This document shows positions 7,783-16,704 of a DNA stretch of 64,000 nt, piece by piece (the first letter of the stretch is position 1; each line of letters begins with the position of its first letter). The DNA lies in assembly GCA_023414355.1 (NCBI GenBank), contig JAEZOB010000059.1, positions 11,370 through 75,369 on the forward strand, read 5' to 3'. The DNA comes from Bacillota bacterium. GTDB taxonomy: Bacteria; Bacillota; Clostridia; Lachnospirales; Lachnospiraceae. A model generated the notes under the pieces. That model did not search any database. It was not told the origin of the DNA and saw only the letters and a list, made by a program, of their open reading frames with translations. Position numbers and translations under genes: made by a program.

Positions 7783-9024
7783 ATGAAACGTTTTTTAAGC
7801 AGAAATCATAAACCCCGATTAGATTTTTTCAAATATATTGGTCCCGGCTTGCTCGTGACGGTCGGTTTTATCGACCCCGGTAACTGGGCCTCTAATGTCG
7901 CAGCCGGCTCTGAATATGGTTACAAGCTGTTATGGATGGTAACCCTGGCAACCATCATGCTGATCCTTCTTCAGCATAATGCAGCCCATTTAGGAATCGT
8001 AACAGGTAATTGTCTCTCTGAATCCGCTGCCAAGTATATCAAACCGGCAGTAAGCAATACGATCCTGTTCACCGCTATTCTCGCTGCTGTCTCCACTGCA
8101 CTGGCTGAGCTTCTCGGAGGGGCCATCGCACTGAACATGCTTTTTGGCATACCGATTAAGCTCGGTACCATTCTGGTCTTGGTCTTCGTTCTGATTATGC
8201 TGTTTACGAACTCCTATCAGAAGCTGGAGAAGGTGATCATGGGTTTTGTATCACTCATCGGACTCTCATTTCTAATTGAACTGTGTCTGGTGAAAGTAGA
8301 TTGGGGCCAGGCAGTCCCGGGCTGGGTGGTTCCCAGCTTTCCCTCAGGCTCGATCCCGATCATCATGAGCGTCCTGGGTGCGGTAGTTATGCCACATAAT
8401 CTATTCCTCCACTCGGAGGTCATCCAGAGCCGTCAATGGAATCTGCAGGATGAGTCTGTCATAAAGAAGCAGTTGAAATTCGAATTTCTTGATACGCTCT
8501 TTTCCATGATTATTGGCTGGGCCATCAACAGTGCCATGATTCTGGTCGCTGCTGCCACCTTCTTTTCCCAAGGGGCACATGTCAGTGAATTAAGCCAGGC
8601 ACAGCAGATGCTGAAGCCGTTGCTGGGAAATGGTGCATCCGTTATTTTTGCACTGGCATTATTATTCTCAGGCTTGTCTTCCTCCATCACTGCAGGTATG
8701 GCAGGCGGTAGTATCTTCGCCGGTATCTTTAAAGAGCCTTATGATATCAAGGATGATCATACAAAAATCGGTGTTGTCATCACGCTTGTTCTTTCAGCTT
8801 TAACCATCTTTTTCATAAAGGACCCCTTTAAAGGACTGGTTTACTCCCAGATGTTTTTGAGTATCCAGCTACCCATCTCCATCTTTTTGCAGATTTACCT
8901 GACCTCCTCAAAAAAGGTCATGGGCAAACATGCCAATACAACCTCCAATAGGATCGTATTATGGATTATCGGTCTGATTGTCACGGGATTAAATATCGCC
9001 TTGCTGCTGAGTTATCTGTTATAA
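7783..9024 (+). CDS. Nramp-family divalent metal transporter (MntH-like)
   Basis: 413 aa with about eleven hydrophobic helices. The metal-binding DPGN of TM1 (GFIDPGNWASN, about 25-34) and the TM6 motif VVMPHNLFLHS (about 205) are both intact, as in proton-coupled Mn2+/Fe2+ importers. Manganese or iron uptake next to the superoxide reductase and rubrerythrin genes fits an oxidative-stress and metal-supply neighbourhood. The start is uncertain: AGAAAGGA lies 40 nt before this ATG with no better start codon near it, so the protein might begin slightly upstream at a non-ATG codon. The hairpins at 9061..9170 follow. Confidence 0.88.
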   Translation: MKRFLSRNHKPRLDFFKYIGPGLLVTVGFIDPGNWASNVAAGSEYGYKLLWMVTLATIMLILLQHNAAHLGIVTGNCLSESAAKYIKPAVSNTILFTAILAAVSTALAELLGGAIALNMLFGIPIKLGTILVLVFVLIMLFTNSYQKLEKVIMGFVSLIGLSFLIELCLVKVDWGQAVPGWVVPSFPSGSIPIIMSVLGAVVMPHNLFLHSEVIQSRQWNLQDESVIKKQLKFEFLDTLFSMIIGWAINSAMILVAAATFFSQGAHVSELSQAQQMLKPLLGNGASVIFALALLFSGLSSSITAGMAGGSIFAGIFKEPYDIKDDHTKIGVVITLVLSALTIFFIKDPFKGLVYSQMFLSIQLPISIFLQIYLTSSKKVMGKHANTTSNRIVLWIIGLIVTGLNIALLLSYLL

Positions 9025-9060
9025 AGCTTCAACTTTAAAACCTACGGATCGACGGAGTCG

Positions 9061-9170
9061 GGGCGGCTGCAAAAACATTGCAGCCGCCCCCTTTGGAGAG
9101 TTCTATCCTATGGAAAGTGTGAAGAAAAAGCACCTTCACACTATGGAAGAACTGCGAAACTCGCACAGTG
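9061..9170. terminator. Three consecutive hairpins between convergent genes
   Basis: The first is GGGCGGCTGC / GCAGCCGCCC (9061-9070 with 9080-9089), ten GC-rich pairs. The second is AGTGTGAAG / CTTCACACT (9116-9124 with 9134-9142). The third is ACTGCGA paired imperfectly with TCGCACAGT (9151-9169), with a TTCTTTTTT run shortly after. They separate mntH (plus) from ptsI (minus) and probably stop both transcripts. Confidence 0.65.
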
Positions 9171-9213
9171 GTGCTCGTATCTTGTTCTTTTTTGATTATT
9201 GTTTAACTGTATA

Positions 9214-10899
9214 TTATTCAATTCCCAGCGCTTGGTATACCTCCTGAATTGTCTGCATTTCACAGGCTTTCTCAGCAAACTCCCGGGCCTTTTCATAAGT
9301 TGTGTTTCGAATAGAATATTTGATATTTGGTATCTCACCCGCTGACATGCTGAATTCGTCCAATCCCAAACCCAATAGCAGCATAAGTGCCTTTTCATCG
9401 CTTGCGATTTCACCGCACATACCAACCTTGATCTTATGCTTATGCCCTGCCTGTATCACACGCTTGATACTTCGGATCACAGCAGGATGGAAGGAATTAT
9501 ACAGATTCGAGATCTTCTGATTACCACGGTCCACCGCAAGCAGGTACTGCGTCAAATCATTCGTTCCAATGCTGAAGAAATCAACCTCCTGAGCGAAATC
9601 CTCAATCAGCAGAATCGAGGCCGGGGTCTCAATCATCATGCCGACTTCGATATCAAAAGCGAAATCAATCTTTTGCTGTCTTAATTCCTCCTTACACTCC
9701 GCGAGTATCTCTTTCGCAGCTCGAAGCTCCTCGAGGGAGATGATCATCGGGAACATAATCCTTACCTTACCATATACTCCTGCTCGCAGGATTGCCCGAA
9801 GCTGGGTCTTAAACATATCTCTTAACTCCAGGGAGATACGGATTGCACGCCAGCCAAGGAAGGGATTCTGCTCCTTCTCGAACTCATAATAGGATAATTC
9901 CTTATCGCCACCGATATCAAGAGTACGTATCGTCAATTCCATGCCGCAAAGCGTGGCAGCTTCTTTGTATACCTCATATTGCTCTTCTTCGGTGGGAAAA
10001 TGTTCATTATGCATATATAAGAATTCGCTTCGGAATAGTCCAACCCCATCCATATGATATTCCAGAGCTTTTCTGATATCCTTAACACTACCTACATTCG
10101 CGCATAAGCTCACACTCCTGCCATCCAAGGTTTCGGCAGGTAGAAGACTGATCCTCGACAGCTCCTCCTGTCTTTTCTGCTGTTGTGCACGTTTCCCGAG
10201 GTATAAATTCAGAGTCTCCTCATCGGGGTTAACGAAAAGTTCTCCGGCTTCCGCATCCATAATAAGAGTATCGTCCTGCCGGATCAGCTCCATTATTCCT
10301 TCTACACCCACAAGTGCGGGTAATCCGAGCCCTCTTGCCAGAATAGATACATGACTCGTAATTCCTCCTTCTTGGGTTACAAAACCGAGGATGTGTGTCA
10401 GGTCCAGAGAAATCGTATCCGAAGGAGTCAGATCCTGCGCTACCAGGATGACATCCTGTGTGATACCGTCAAAGGGATTGTCCTTCACTCCCTGTAACGC
10501 ACAGTTCAGGCGGTGACTGATATCCTTGATATCAGCTGCCCGCTCCCGCATGTACTCGTCCTCCATGCTTTCGAATATTAGGAGGAATTCTGCCGCCGCT
10601 GCCTCTAGTGCAGCTTCCGCACAAAGCTTTTCTTCCTTTATCCTAGTGGTAACACTTTCAAAGAGGGCAACATCCTTCACCATCTCTAAGTGCGCATCGA
10701 ATATATTATTTGTCTTCGCTAATTCCGTCAATTGCGCGGCAGCGTACTCCACAGCAGCTTCATAGCGCTCAAGCTGTGCCGGGACATCCTGATCTGTAAT
10801 CGGTTCAAAGCTCGTCTTAAGCTTCTGCCTTACTACCGGAAATGCCTTCCCGATTACGATCCCTCGGGATGCGGTTCTATCTACATGAATGGCTATCAT
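9214..10899 (-). CDS. ptsI: PTS enzyme I (phosphoenolpyruvate-protein phosphotransferase)
   Basis: 561 aa from the ATG at 10899, which has CGGAGG six bases upstream; a longer frame to 10944 runs into ptsH and lacks a ribosome site. The active His183 lies in EGGITSHVSILARG, the PEP-binding barrel follows (RTLDIGGDKE, FSIGTNDLTQY), and the C-terminal VGMCGEIASDE carries the catalytic Cys. It takes phosphate from PEP and hands it to HPr. Here it is the last gene of a sugar-alcohol PTS operon, 13 nt after ptsH. Whether it is the only EI of the cell cannot be seen from this window. Confidence 0.96.
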   Translation of the reverse strand: MIAIHVDRTASRGIVIGKAFPVVRQKLKTSFEPITDQDVPAQLERYEAAVEYAAAQLTELAKTNNIFDAHLEMVKDVALFESVTTRIKEEKLCAEAALEAAAAEFLLIFESMEDEYMRERAADIKDISHRLNCALQGVKDNPFDGITQDVILVAQDLTPSDTISLDLTHILGFVTQEGGITSHVSILARGLGLPALVGVEGIMELIRQDDTLIMDAEAGELFVNPDEETLNLYLGKRAQQQKRQEELSRISLLPAETLDGRSVSLCANVGSVKDIRKALEYHMDGVGLFRSEFLYMHNEHFPTEEEQYEVYKEAATLCGMELTIRTLDIGGDKELSYYEFEKEQNPFLGWRAIRISLELRDMFKTQLRAILRAGVYGKVRIMFPMIISLEELRAAKEILAECKEELRQQKIDFAFDIEVGMMIETPASILLIEDFAQEVDFFSIGTNDLTQYLLAVDRGNQKISNLYNSFHPAVIRSIKRVIQAGHKHKIKVGMCGEIASDEKALMLLLGLGLDEFSMSAGEIPNIKYSIRNTTYEKAREFAEKACEMQTIQEVYQALGIE

Positions 10900-10912
10900 A
10901 GCTTGCCTCCGT

Positions 10913-11176
10913 TTATTCGCCCAAACCACCGGCAATAGCATCAAGTATCGTCCTTAAATCTTCCTGTTCCGTCTCTCCGGAGCATTCCACCACAATTTCC
11001 GTACCACAGCGGATCGCTGCGCTCATCAGAATTAGGATGCTTTTGGGATTGATTCTCTTCTCGCCGACACAGAGCGTGATCTCTGAACTGCATTTAGAAC
11101 AGATCTTAGCTAATTCACCTGCCGGTCTCGCATGCAGACCTGATGCATTTGTAACAGTTATTTTCTGACTTACCAT
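10913..11176 (-). CDS. ptsH: HPr phosphocarrier protein
   Basis: 87 aa. His15 in ASGLHARPAG is the phosphorylated residue passed from EI to the EIIA domain. Ser46 in NPKSILILMS is retained, so HPr kinase could phosphorylate it for CcpA-type control as in other Firmicutes. The sequence around Ser46 (ILILM) departs from the common IMGVM, and the protein is Cys-rich (ICSKCSSE). The gene lies 20 nt after the dehydrogenase gene with AGGAGGAACC upstream. Confidence 0.95.
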   Translation of the reverse strand: MVSQKITVTNASGLHARPAGELAKICSKCSSEITLCVGEKRINPKSILILMSAAIRCGTEIVVECSGETEQEDLRTILDAIAGGLGE

Positions 11177-11196
11177 ATCGGTTCCTCCTGTCTCTC

Positions 11197-12456
11197 TTAC
11201 ACTCCGAAATGTTCAAATAAGATTTTCTCTGCCTCACAGTTCCATAAGCCCTTGTGTCTCTTACAGGATTCCGACAGTCTCTGAAACAGCGGGTCTGCCT
11301 TTCCCAATTCCTCAAAGTCTTCCAGTGCTGTTAAAGGCATATCAAAATGCATATAATTCAGCTTCTTGCCTCCCGGAATACCGGGTAAATTCAAGGTTGC
11401 TTCTGCAACACTGTCAATTCCGCCAATGTGGGTAACCATAACCGCAGGCTCGATCAAACCCTTCGATGCCAGATCGATCGCTTCTACCAGATCGTCCGTA
11501 TTACCTCCGGTCGTACCGATAATATGGGTGCTGGTATAATGGACATTATACAGGTTAATATCCGCTTTGAACTGATTATCCGTAGGTCCTGCAAAGAAAT
11601 TCATGCAGCCGTCAAAAGCCAATAAGGTATCGCCCAACTCAGCGACCTGACGTACGGGTACATAGACAAACACATCGTCATAGCCCTTGCCCTCTGTGAT
11701 TGCCATCAGTTCTTCAAAGGGATGATCCATGGTTTGTGTATTCACATAGATCAGCTCGACACCCTTTGTGGCTGCTGCTTCTTCGGAAATTACTTCTCTG
11801 GCTCTGTTAATTCTGTCATCACTGATATCCGTAACCACCAGTCGCTTCGGTCTATTCGCGATGCAGAGGCCGTAGCTGACAGCTCCGAGACCCATAGGAC
11901 CGCAGCCGCCCATCACCAGAAGATTACCACCGGCTTTTACACCCATGCTGTGATTATAATTCTGTTTGTTGGTATGATAATTTGCATGATAACCGCCGAT
12001 GATACAGCTCATCGGTTCTCCGAGGGAGGCTTCAAAATAGCTCTCACCATCATAATTCAGCAGGCATCCCAGCTCCATTACCTCCTGAGGAATGATGCAG
12101 TAGGTGCAGGCACCTCCGAAGAACTCGTAGGAATATCCGGGGGAGGCCAGGCTTCCCTTATAGTTCAGCGCCGGCTGTAAAGCGAATTTCTGACCGGGCT
12201 TGAACTGATCTGCCCATTTGGTACCCACCTTCACGATATCTCCGGCAAATTCATGTCCGATAATGATCGGATTCGTGTCAATATTCTGAGGAGCACGCTT
12301 GTGCTTCTTCCCCTGTTTAACTAATTTATACGTAGACATGCAGATACTGTCACTGACTACCTTGACAAGAATCTCATCGTCCTTGATCTCCGGTAATTCG
12401 AACTCTTCTAATCTTAAATCATCTGCACCATACATTCTGACTGCTTTAGTCTTCAT
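11197..12456 (-). CDS. Zinc-dependent medium-chain dehydrogenase, L-sorbose-1-phosphate reductase (SorE) type
   Basis: 419 aa. The GroES-like domain has SDSICMST (Cys39) and IIIGHEFAGD (His68-Glu69) as catalytic zinc ligands; the Rossmann domain has VMGGCGPMGLGA followed by VVTDIS, where Asp suggests NAD binding. The EFFGGACTYCIIPQEVME region and overall length resemble SorE enzymes, which interconvert a ketose-1-phosphate and a hexitol phosphate. It occupies the position where mannitol operons carry mtlD. Oxidation next to the phosphate-bearing carbon would turn mannitol-1-phosphate into fructose-1-phosphate, matching the kinase upstream. Family firm, substrate inferred. Confidence 0.82.
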   Translation of the reverse strand: MKTKAVRMYGADDLRLEEFELPEIKDDEILVKVVSDSICMSTYKLVKQGKKHKRAPQNIDTNPIIIGHEFAGDIVKVGTKWADQFKPGQKFALQPALNYKGSLASPGYSYEFFGGACTYCIIPQEVMELGCLLNYDGESYFEASLGEPMSCIIGGYHANYHTNKQNYNHSMGVKAGGNLLVMGGCGPMGLGAVSYGLCIANRPKRLVVTDISDDRINRAREVISEEAAATKGVELIYVNTQTMDHPFEELMAITEGKGYDDVFVYVPVRQVAELGDTLLAFDGCMNFFAGPTDNQFKADINLYNVHYTSTHIIGTTGGNTDDLVEAIDLASKGLIEPAVMVTHIGGIDSVAEATLNLPGIPGGKKLNYMHFDMPLTALEDFEELGKADPLFQRLSESCKRHKGLWNCEAEKILFEHFGV

Positions 12457-12629
12457 AATACTTACTCCATTCCTTTCTTAATCTATCCTTCAAATACAGC
12501 AAACAGGAGGATTTCCGAATTTCTGTATATGGCATGGAACATATTCAAATTCATTCCACCACCAACGGCAACACAGGTAAAAGCGTATTGTCTTTCACTC
12601 TTCTTTCCTATTTCACTGTTTGTATTGAA

Positions 12630-13562
12630 TTACTGTAAGGTGATGACGGCCACCTTAGAAAGCAGCTCCTCTACGAGCGCTCTCTTCGGAGGTTTTGTCC
12701 CCTTTGTGGTCACTGCTCCTGCCGAGGCTGCAAGACCCAGTTTTGCACATTCCTCAAAGGGAAGACCCTGATTTATGCCATAGGCAAGTGCTGCTACCAT
12801 TGCATCTCCCGCTCCCACGGTAGAATGAGCTTCTACCTTCAGGCCGGGGCATTTTAAGACTTTATTGTCTGTTAGGAACAAGGCTCCCATCTGCCCCAGG
12901 GAGACAGCAATCATACCGATGCCCTTGGTCATAAGCTTTTGGCCCATGACAATTAGCTCTTCCTCATCTACCCGGTAATCCTTATGAAAATATTCCTCTA
13001 ATTCATGACGGTTCGGCTTAATGATATCCGGGGCAGCCTCCAGTGCATGAACAAATAATTCCCCATCTGCATCCACGAACACCCGGGCACCTTTTTCCTT
13101 CAGCTTTCTCGTCAGAACCTCGTAAATATCCTTACTTATCCCGTTCGGGATGCTTCCTGCCAATACAAACAAGGTATCCTGATCTGCATAACCAAGCAAC
13201 TTTTGTGTCAGAGCCTCCTGCTCCTCCGGCGTGATGACCGGCCCCGGCTCATTGAATTCCGTTACGTTGCCGTCGGCTTCCACAACCTTCAGATTCGTTC
13301 TGACTTCCTTTCCTGTCTCGACAAAATCCGGTTGTATTCCTAGCTCCTGTAATACCTTTTTAATTAAGCTTCCGCTGCTGCCACCCACAAAACCTGTAGC
13401 TATGGTCTCCCCGCCCAGTTCCTTGATGGTCTTGGACACATTGATACCTTTCCCGCCGGCATCCATGATTACATTTTTCACTCGGTTCAAGCCGCCGTGC
13501 ACCATATGCTCTAAGTCTACCGTTTTGTCGATTGCAGGATTCATCGTCACTGTTATAATCAT
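12630..13562 (-). CDS. 1-phosphofructokinase / hexose-phosphate kinase of the PfkB (FruK/LacC) family
   Basis: 310 aa from the ATG at 13562, five bases after GGAGG; the in-frame ATG four codons earlier overlaps that site. PfkB signatures are present: ITVTMNPAIDKTV at the N-terminus, DAGGKGINVSKT, NEPGP and the C-terminal STVGAGDAMVAA with the catalytic Asp. FruK makes fructose-1,6-bisphosphate from fructose-1-phosphate; LacC acts on tagatose-6-phosphate. Sequence alone does not separate them with certainty. In a mannitol-type PTS operon a 1-phosphofructokinase is unexpected unless the dehydrogenase yields fructose-1-phosphate. Confidence 0.85.
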   Translation of the reverse strand: MIITVTMNPAIDKTVDLEHMVHGGLNRVKNVIMDAGGKGINVSKTIKELGGETIATGFVGGSSGSLIKKVLQELGIQPDFVETGKEVRTNLKVVEADGNVTEFNEPGPVITPEEQEALTQKLLGYADQDTLFVLAGSIPNGISKDIYEVLTRKLKEKGARVFVDADGELFVHALEAAPDIIKPNRHELEEYFHKDYRVDEEELIVMGQKLMTKGIGMIAVSLGQMGALFLTDNKVLKCPGLKVEAHSTVGAGDAMVAALAYGINQGLPFEECAKLGLAASAGAVTTKGTKPPKRALVEELLSKVAVITLQ

Positions 13563-13692
13563 CTTAACCTCCATCTACGGATCTCTGTTTCCTTTATCGG
13601 ATATTACATACCGACATTCCTTGGTACTATCATAGTACGTCCTAATTTTTGTGTGGTTCTCCTATTACATCTTATTGTCAAGTGTTACCCTC

Positions 13693-13822
13693 TTGATTAC
13701 TTTCTCGATTACTCTCTTGATAACTTTTTAATTATTCTTTTAATTAATCTTTTGACTATTCTTTAGATTATTCTTTAGATTATTCTTTTGATTATTCTTT
13801 TAATTAATTTTTGATTACTTTC
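13693..13822. repeat. Tandem array of 12-bp units (about eleven copies) overlapping the mtlF stop codon
   Basis: Units begin at 13693, 13705, 13717, 13729, 13741, 13753, 13765, 13777, 13789 and 13801, with consensus TGATTATTCTTT and no indels in the first nine. A final copy TTGATTACTTTC at 13811-13822 contains the last codons and stop of mtlF and matches the first unit (13693-13704) exactly. The array fills the gap between mtlF and the kinase gene and is AT-rich. Confidence 0.9.
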
Positions 13823-14237
13823 CCGTAAAAATCGAATAAATCTCGTCCGAGCTGCTCTTCATCATATCCTCTACTGCCGCTTCCGTGGATAATTTATCAG
13901 CGATATTTGCCAGAATATCCAGATGTTCATCGCCTTTTCCGGCAATTCCGATTACGATTTTTACATACTCCTCGTTCCACAAGGTTCCCTCAGGAAACAG
14001 CATCACGGCAATACCGGAATTCTTAATATTTTTCTTCACAGCTTCTATTCCATGCGGGATGGCTATTCCATTTCCAATATTGGTTGAGAAGGTATTCTCC
14101 CTCTGAAGCATGCCATCAATATAACCTTCCTCCACATATCCGCTTTCAACCAACACCCGACCTATTTCCCGGATGACATCCTCTTTTGCCTTTGGTTTAC
14201 AATTTAATATAATATTTTTCTGATTAAGCAGTTCCAT
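13815..14237 (-). CDS. mtlF: PTS mannitol-family EIIA protein
   Basis: 140 aa from the ATG at 14237, which has GGAAAGG about nine bases upstream; an ATG eight codons earlier has no ribosome site. The phosphorylated His62 lies in GNGIAIPHGIE, the typical EIIA-mannitol/fructose motif, and the length matches free MtlF. It passes phosphate from HPr to the EIIB domain of the membrane transporter encoded upstream. Its stop codon is embedded in the first unit of a 12-bp tandem array. Confidence 0.92.
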   Translation of the reverse strand: MELLNQKNIILNCKPKAKEDVIREIGRVLVESGYVEEGYIDGMLQRENTFSTNIGNGIAIPHGIEAVKKNIKNSGIAVMLFPEGTLWNEEYVKIVIGIAGKGDEHLDILANIADKLSTEAAVEDMMKSSSDEIYSIFTGK

Positions 14238-14432
14238 CGTTCTTGCCCTTTCCTTTTCCATCTTTTATGGTAGAGTTTATTATTTTTTCGGAATCATTAT
14301 TTTATTGGTTCTTTCCTAATACTATCTTTTACGAGTATCCTTCTGATCCTATTATAAACTCACTACCTGCCATAGTTCAAATACTACAATCGTGAGTTTG
14401 TCATCAATGAATAGTGCCATATCTAAAGACAC

Positions 14433-16535
14433 CTATACCCGGTCAAGATATTGATTAAAGTATCTCTTTAGCTCCCTGGCTATCATAGCACGGATCGCTT
14501 CCTTATCACCGGTAAATATGGTGCTTAAGAATTCATTGTCTTCCACCAGCTTACTGCTTAAGAACCCCATAATACCCGTATTCTCCTCCAGGTGCTCATC
14601 CTCCGGAATCAGCATGATGATCACGGCTCGGATTTTCTTGAAGAAGGGATCCTTAAATTCTTCCAGTTCTCTGGTCAGACAGACGGAGAATACAGGGCGT
14701 ACAACCCCCTTGGTTCGGCTGTGTAGCAATGCAAAGTCATACTCCGGTATGACCTGGGACGCAATTTTCTCTCTCCGCTTAATATCCTCCTGAATCAGAA
14801 GGCGTTTATCGTTATAGGATGAAAGACGCTCAGTGATCGCAACCAGCAGCTCGTCAAAGGAGATTTGGCTGCTTACCTTCATGCATTGAAATTCGTTGAT
14901 GATATATTTTATCTGGGTAACAGTGAAATTCACCTGCTCCAGCTGATTGGCAAAATCATGATCCGCCTTGGTGGTATTCTTTGGTGTCTTGGCATAGACC
15001 CGGACCTTCGCATCTATCCTCTCCAGATCATTTTCTAAAAGCAGCGGACTCACACGGATGATGTCCGCATCCACCTCATCTAAATCGATGCTTGAGATCA
15101 GAAAATCCATCTTGGTCAGCTGGAGCGGAGTCAGATCCTCTTTCCCGTAGGTGACAAGCTCGGCTCTGTCTTTTAGGAATCGCTTCAGCTTGGAATGCAT
15201 GAGTCTGGAAATGCCTATCCCGCTTGCACATACAATCCCGATATCAACCCTACGCTTGCTCTCTTTATTATTCTCCAGGCGAACACTGGCGGCACCGAAA
15301 TGCATCGCCAGAAATCCAATCTCCTCCTCCGGAACCAGAAGACCATAGCGCTCAGTAATCAGTTTTCCTACTTTTCTGCTTTTATCAAAGATCAAAGGAT
15401 AGGTTTCCTTAATCTGTTGCAGCAATGGATTGGAAATATTCATTCGGTTCTTCAATCTGACAAAGGTGGGCTGCAAATGTGCCAGCAACCCTGCAATAAA
15501 TTCCTCGTCCTGTTTTAAATCATACGCAATCTCCGCATCGTAGGCGTCAATCATATCATTCATCAATTCCAGAAGTTCCTGCCGTTCACGTTGATTATTT
15601 GTCTCTATCTCGTCTTCCTCTATATATTGTAATTTAGAGCCACGGATATGCAATAGGATATAGGCAATCTCTATATCGGGAATGTCGATCTGAAATTCCT
15701 CCTCCAGAGAGCTTGCAATATGGACTGCTAAATTATAGTCGTCATTTTTTATCAGTTTTTCCAGTAGTTCTTCGTTCGGTTCGATGATTTCGTTCTGAAG
15801 GATACGGTTCACCGCAATCGTGACATGAAAGATCAAGCCGATATAAGAATTCTCCGTTAACCGGGTCAGTCTCCTGTCCCGAATACTCCGAAAACAGAGG
15901 ATTACCCTGTTCAAAGTATCATTATTGAGCAACGAATAGATATTGGCATCTTCCTTATCCTTCAGGATATCAAGAATATTTCGTTCATTCTCCTCGGTAA
16001 AGCTTTTGATCAACTTACTGTCCGTATTTTCATCGATAAATTTACGCACTGCCAGACGGTAATCCTTCTCACTGCCTTCCAGTGCCACACCATACCCCTG
16101 CTTCCGTATAATACTCAGATGAAACCGGGTAAACCAACTTTCAATCGCTTCCATATCATTACTTATGGTGGCTTCACTGACATCGAATATATTGGCATAA
16201 TAATAAAGCTTCTTCGGGGTTCTGTCTCTTAGGATTTCTAAAATCAGGCGTTTCCTCCGGTCCTCTTTATCACCGGAATCCATGATGTCCTCCTCTGCAA
16301 GCAAGGCATGCAGCTTCTTCTTATCCTCTTCTGCTCCCTGTAGCCAGATACCGATTCCGGTCTTGGTTTGCAGAGAAACATGATATTGATTTAATGAGGA
16401 ACCTACGTATTCTAATTCTCTTTGTACCGTTCGTTTACTTACTTTAATCTCATCCGCCAATTTCTTTACTGAAATAACCTGACTCTCCTGCAGTAATATC
16501 AGTAGTATCTGACGAAGGCGCGGTGTAAAATTCAT
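14433..16535 (-). CDS. mtlR: PRD-domain transcriptional activator of the sugar-alcohol PTS operon (MtlR type)
   Basis: 700 aa from the ATG at 16535, preceded by AAGGAGAG; the open frame to 16622 crosses a hairpin and lacks a ribosome site. Domain order: N-terminal HTH (LADEIKVSKRTVQREL), second winged HTH (ANIFDVSEATISNDM), two PTS regulation domains (about 180-390), an EIIB-like domain (DIGIVCASGIGISRL, Cys about 405) and a C-terminal EIIA-like domain (FALLHSRTKGV). HPr and EII phosphorylation of these domains would set its activity. It lies between mtlA and mtlF, the usual MtlR place. Confidence 0.92.
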   Translation of the reverse strand: MNFTPRLRQILLILLQESQVISVKKLADEIKVSKRTVQRELEYVGSSLNQYHVSLQTKTGIGIWLQGAEEDKKKLHALLAEEDIMDSGDKEDRRKRLILEILRDRTPKKLYYYANIFDVSEATISNDMEAIESWFTRFHLSIIRKQGYGVALEGSEKDYRLAVRKFIDENTDSKLIKSFTEENERNILDILKDKEDANIYSLLNNDTLNRVILCFRSIRDRRLTRLTENSYIGLIFHVTIAVNRILQNEIIEPNEELLEKLIKNDDYNLAVHIASSLEEEFQIDIPDIEIAYILLHIRGSKLQYIEEDEIETNNQRERQELLELMNDMIDAYDAEIAYDLKQDEEFIAGLLAHLQPTFVRLKNRMNISNPLLQQIKETYPLIFDKSRKVGKLITERYGLLVPEEEIGFLAMHFGAASVRLENNKESKRRVDIGIVCASGIGISRLMHSKLKRFLKDRAELVTYGKEDLTPLQLTKMDFLISSIDLDEVDADIIRVSPLLLENDLERIDAKVRVYAKTPKNTTKADHDFANQLEQVNFTVTQIKYIINEFQCMKVSSQISFDELLVAITERLSSYNDKRLLIQEDIKRREKIASQVIPEYDFALLHSRTKGVVRPVFSVCLTRELEEFKDPFFKKIRAVIIMLIPEDEHLEENTGIMGFLSSKLVEDNEFLSTIFTGDKEAIRAMIARELKRYFNQYLDRV

Positions 16536-16606
16536 AGGTTCACTCTCCTTATCGTAATATGCTTCGTAAAATAATTGCTTTACAAAAATCGATCTATCCT
16601 TTGTAT

Positions 16607-16641
16607 GCACGAATAGCGGCAATCCTGCCGCTGTTTCGTGC
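16607..16641 (-). other. Intercistronic hairpin between mtlA and mtlR
   Basis: A stem of about 15 pairs joins 16607-16621 with 16626-16641 (arms GCACGAATAGCGGCA and TGCCGCTGTTTCGTGC, one A-C mismatch) over a 4-base loop. There is no U run, so it is more likely an mRNA-stabilising structure or a REP-like element than a terminator. Confidence 0.65.
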
Positions 16642-16704
16642 GTATTATATTCCCACTGTCACACCCTGAAAAAGGAAATTGTGTTGTCAGGCGATTGCTT
16701 ACTG

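Noticed and set aside
9141..9425. 94-codon minus frame overlapping the end of ptsI
   Set aside because: It is in another frame of ptsI and crosses the terminator hairpins.
11722..12180. 152-codon plus-strand frame opposite the dehydrogenase gene
   Set aside because: Antisense shadow of a conserved gene; His-rich content comes from the reverse reading.
13693..13822. Possible CRISPR-like array
   Set aside because: Units are 12 bp with no spacers between them, so it is a simple tandem repeat.
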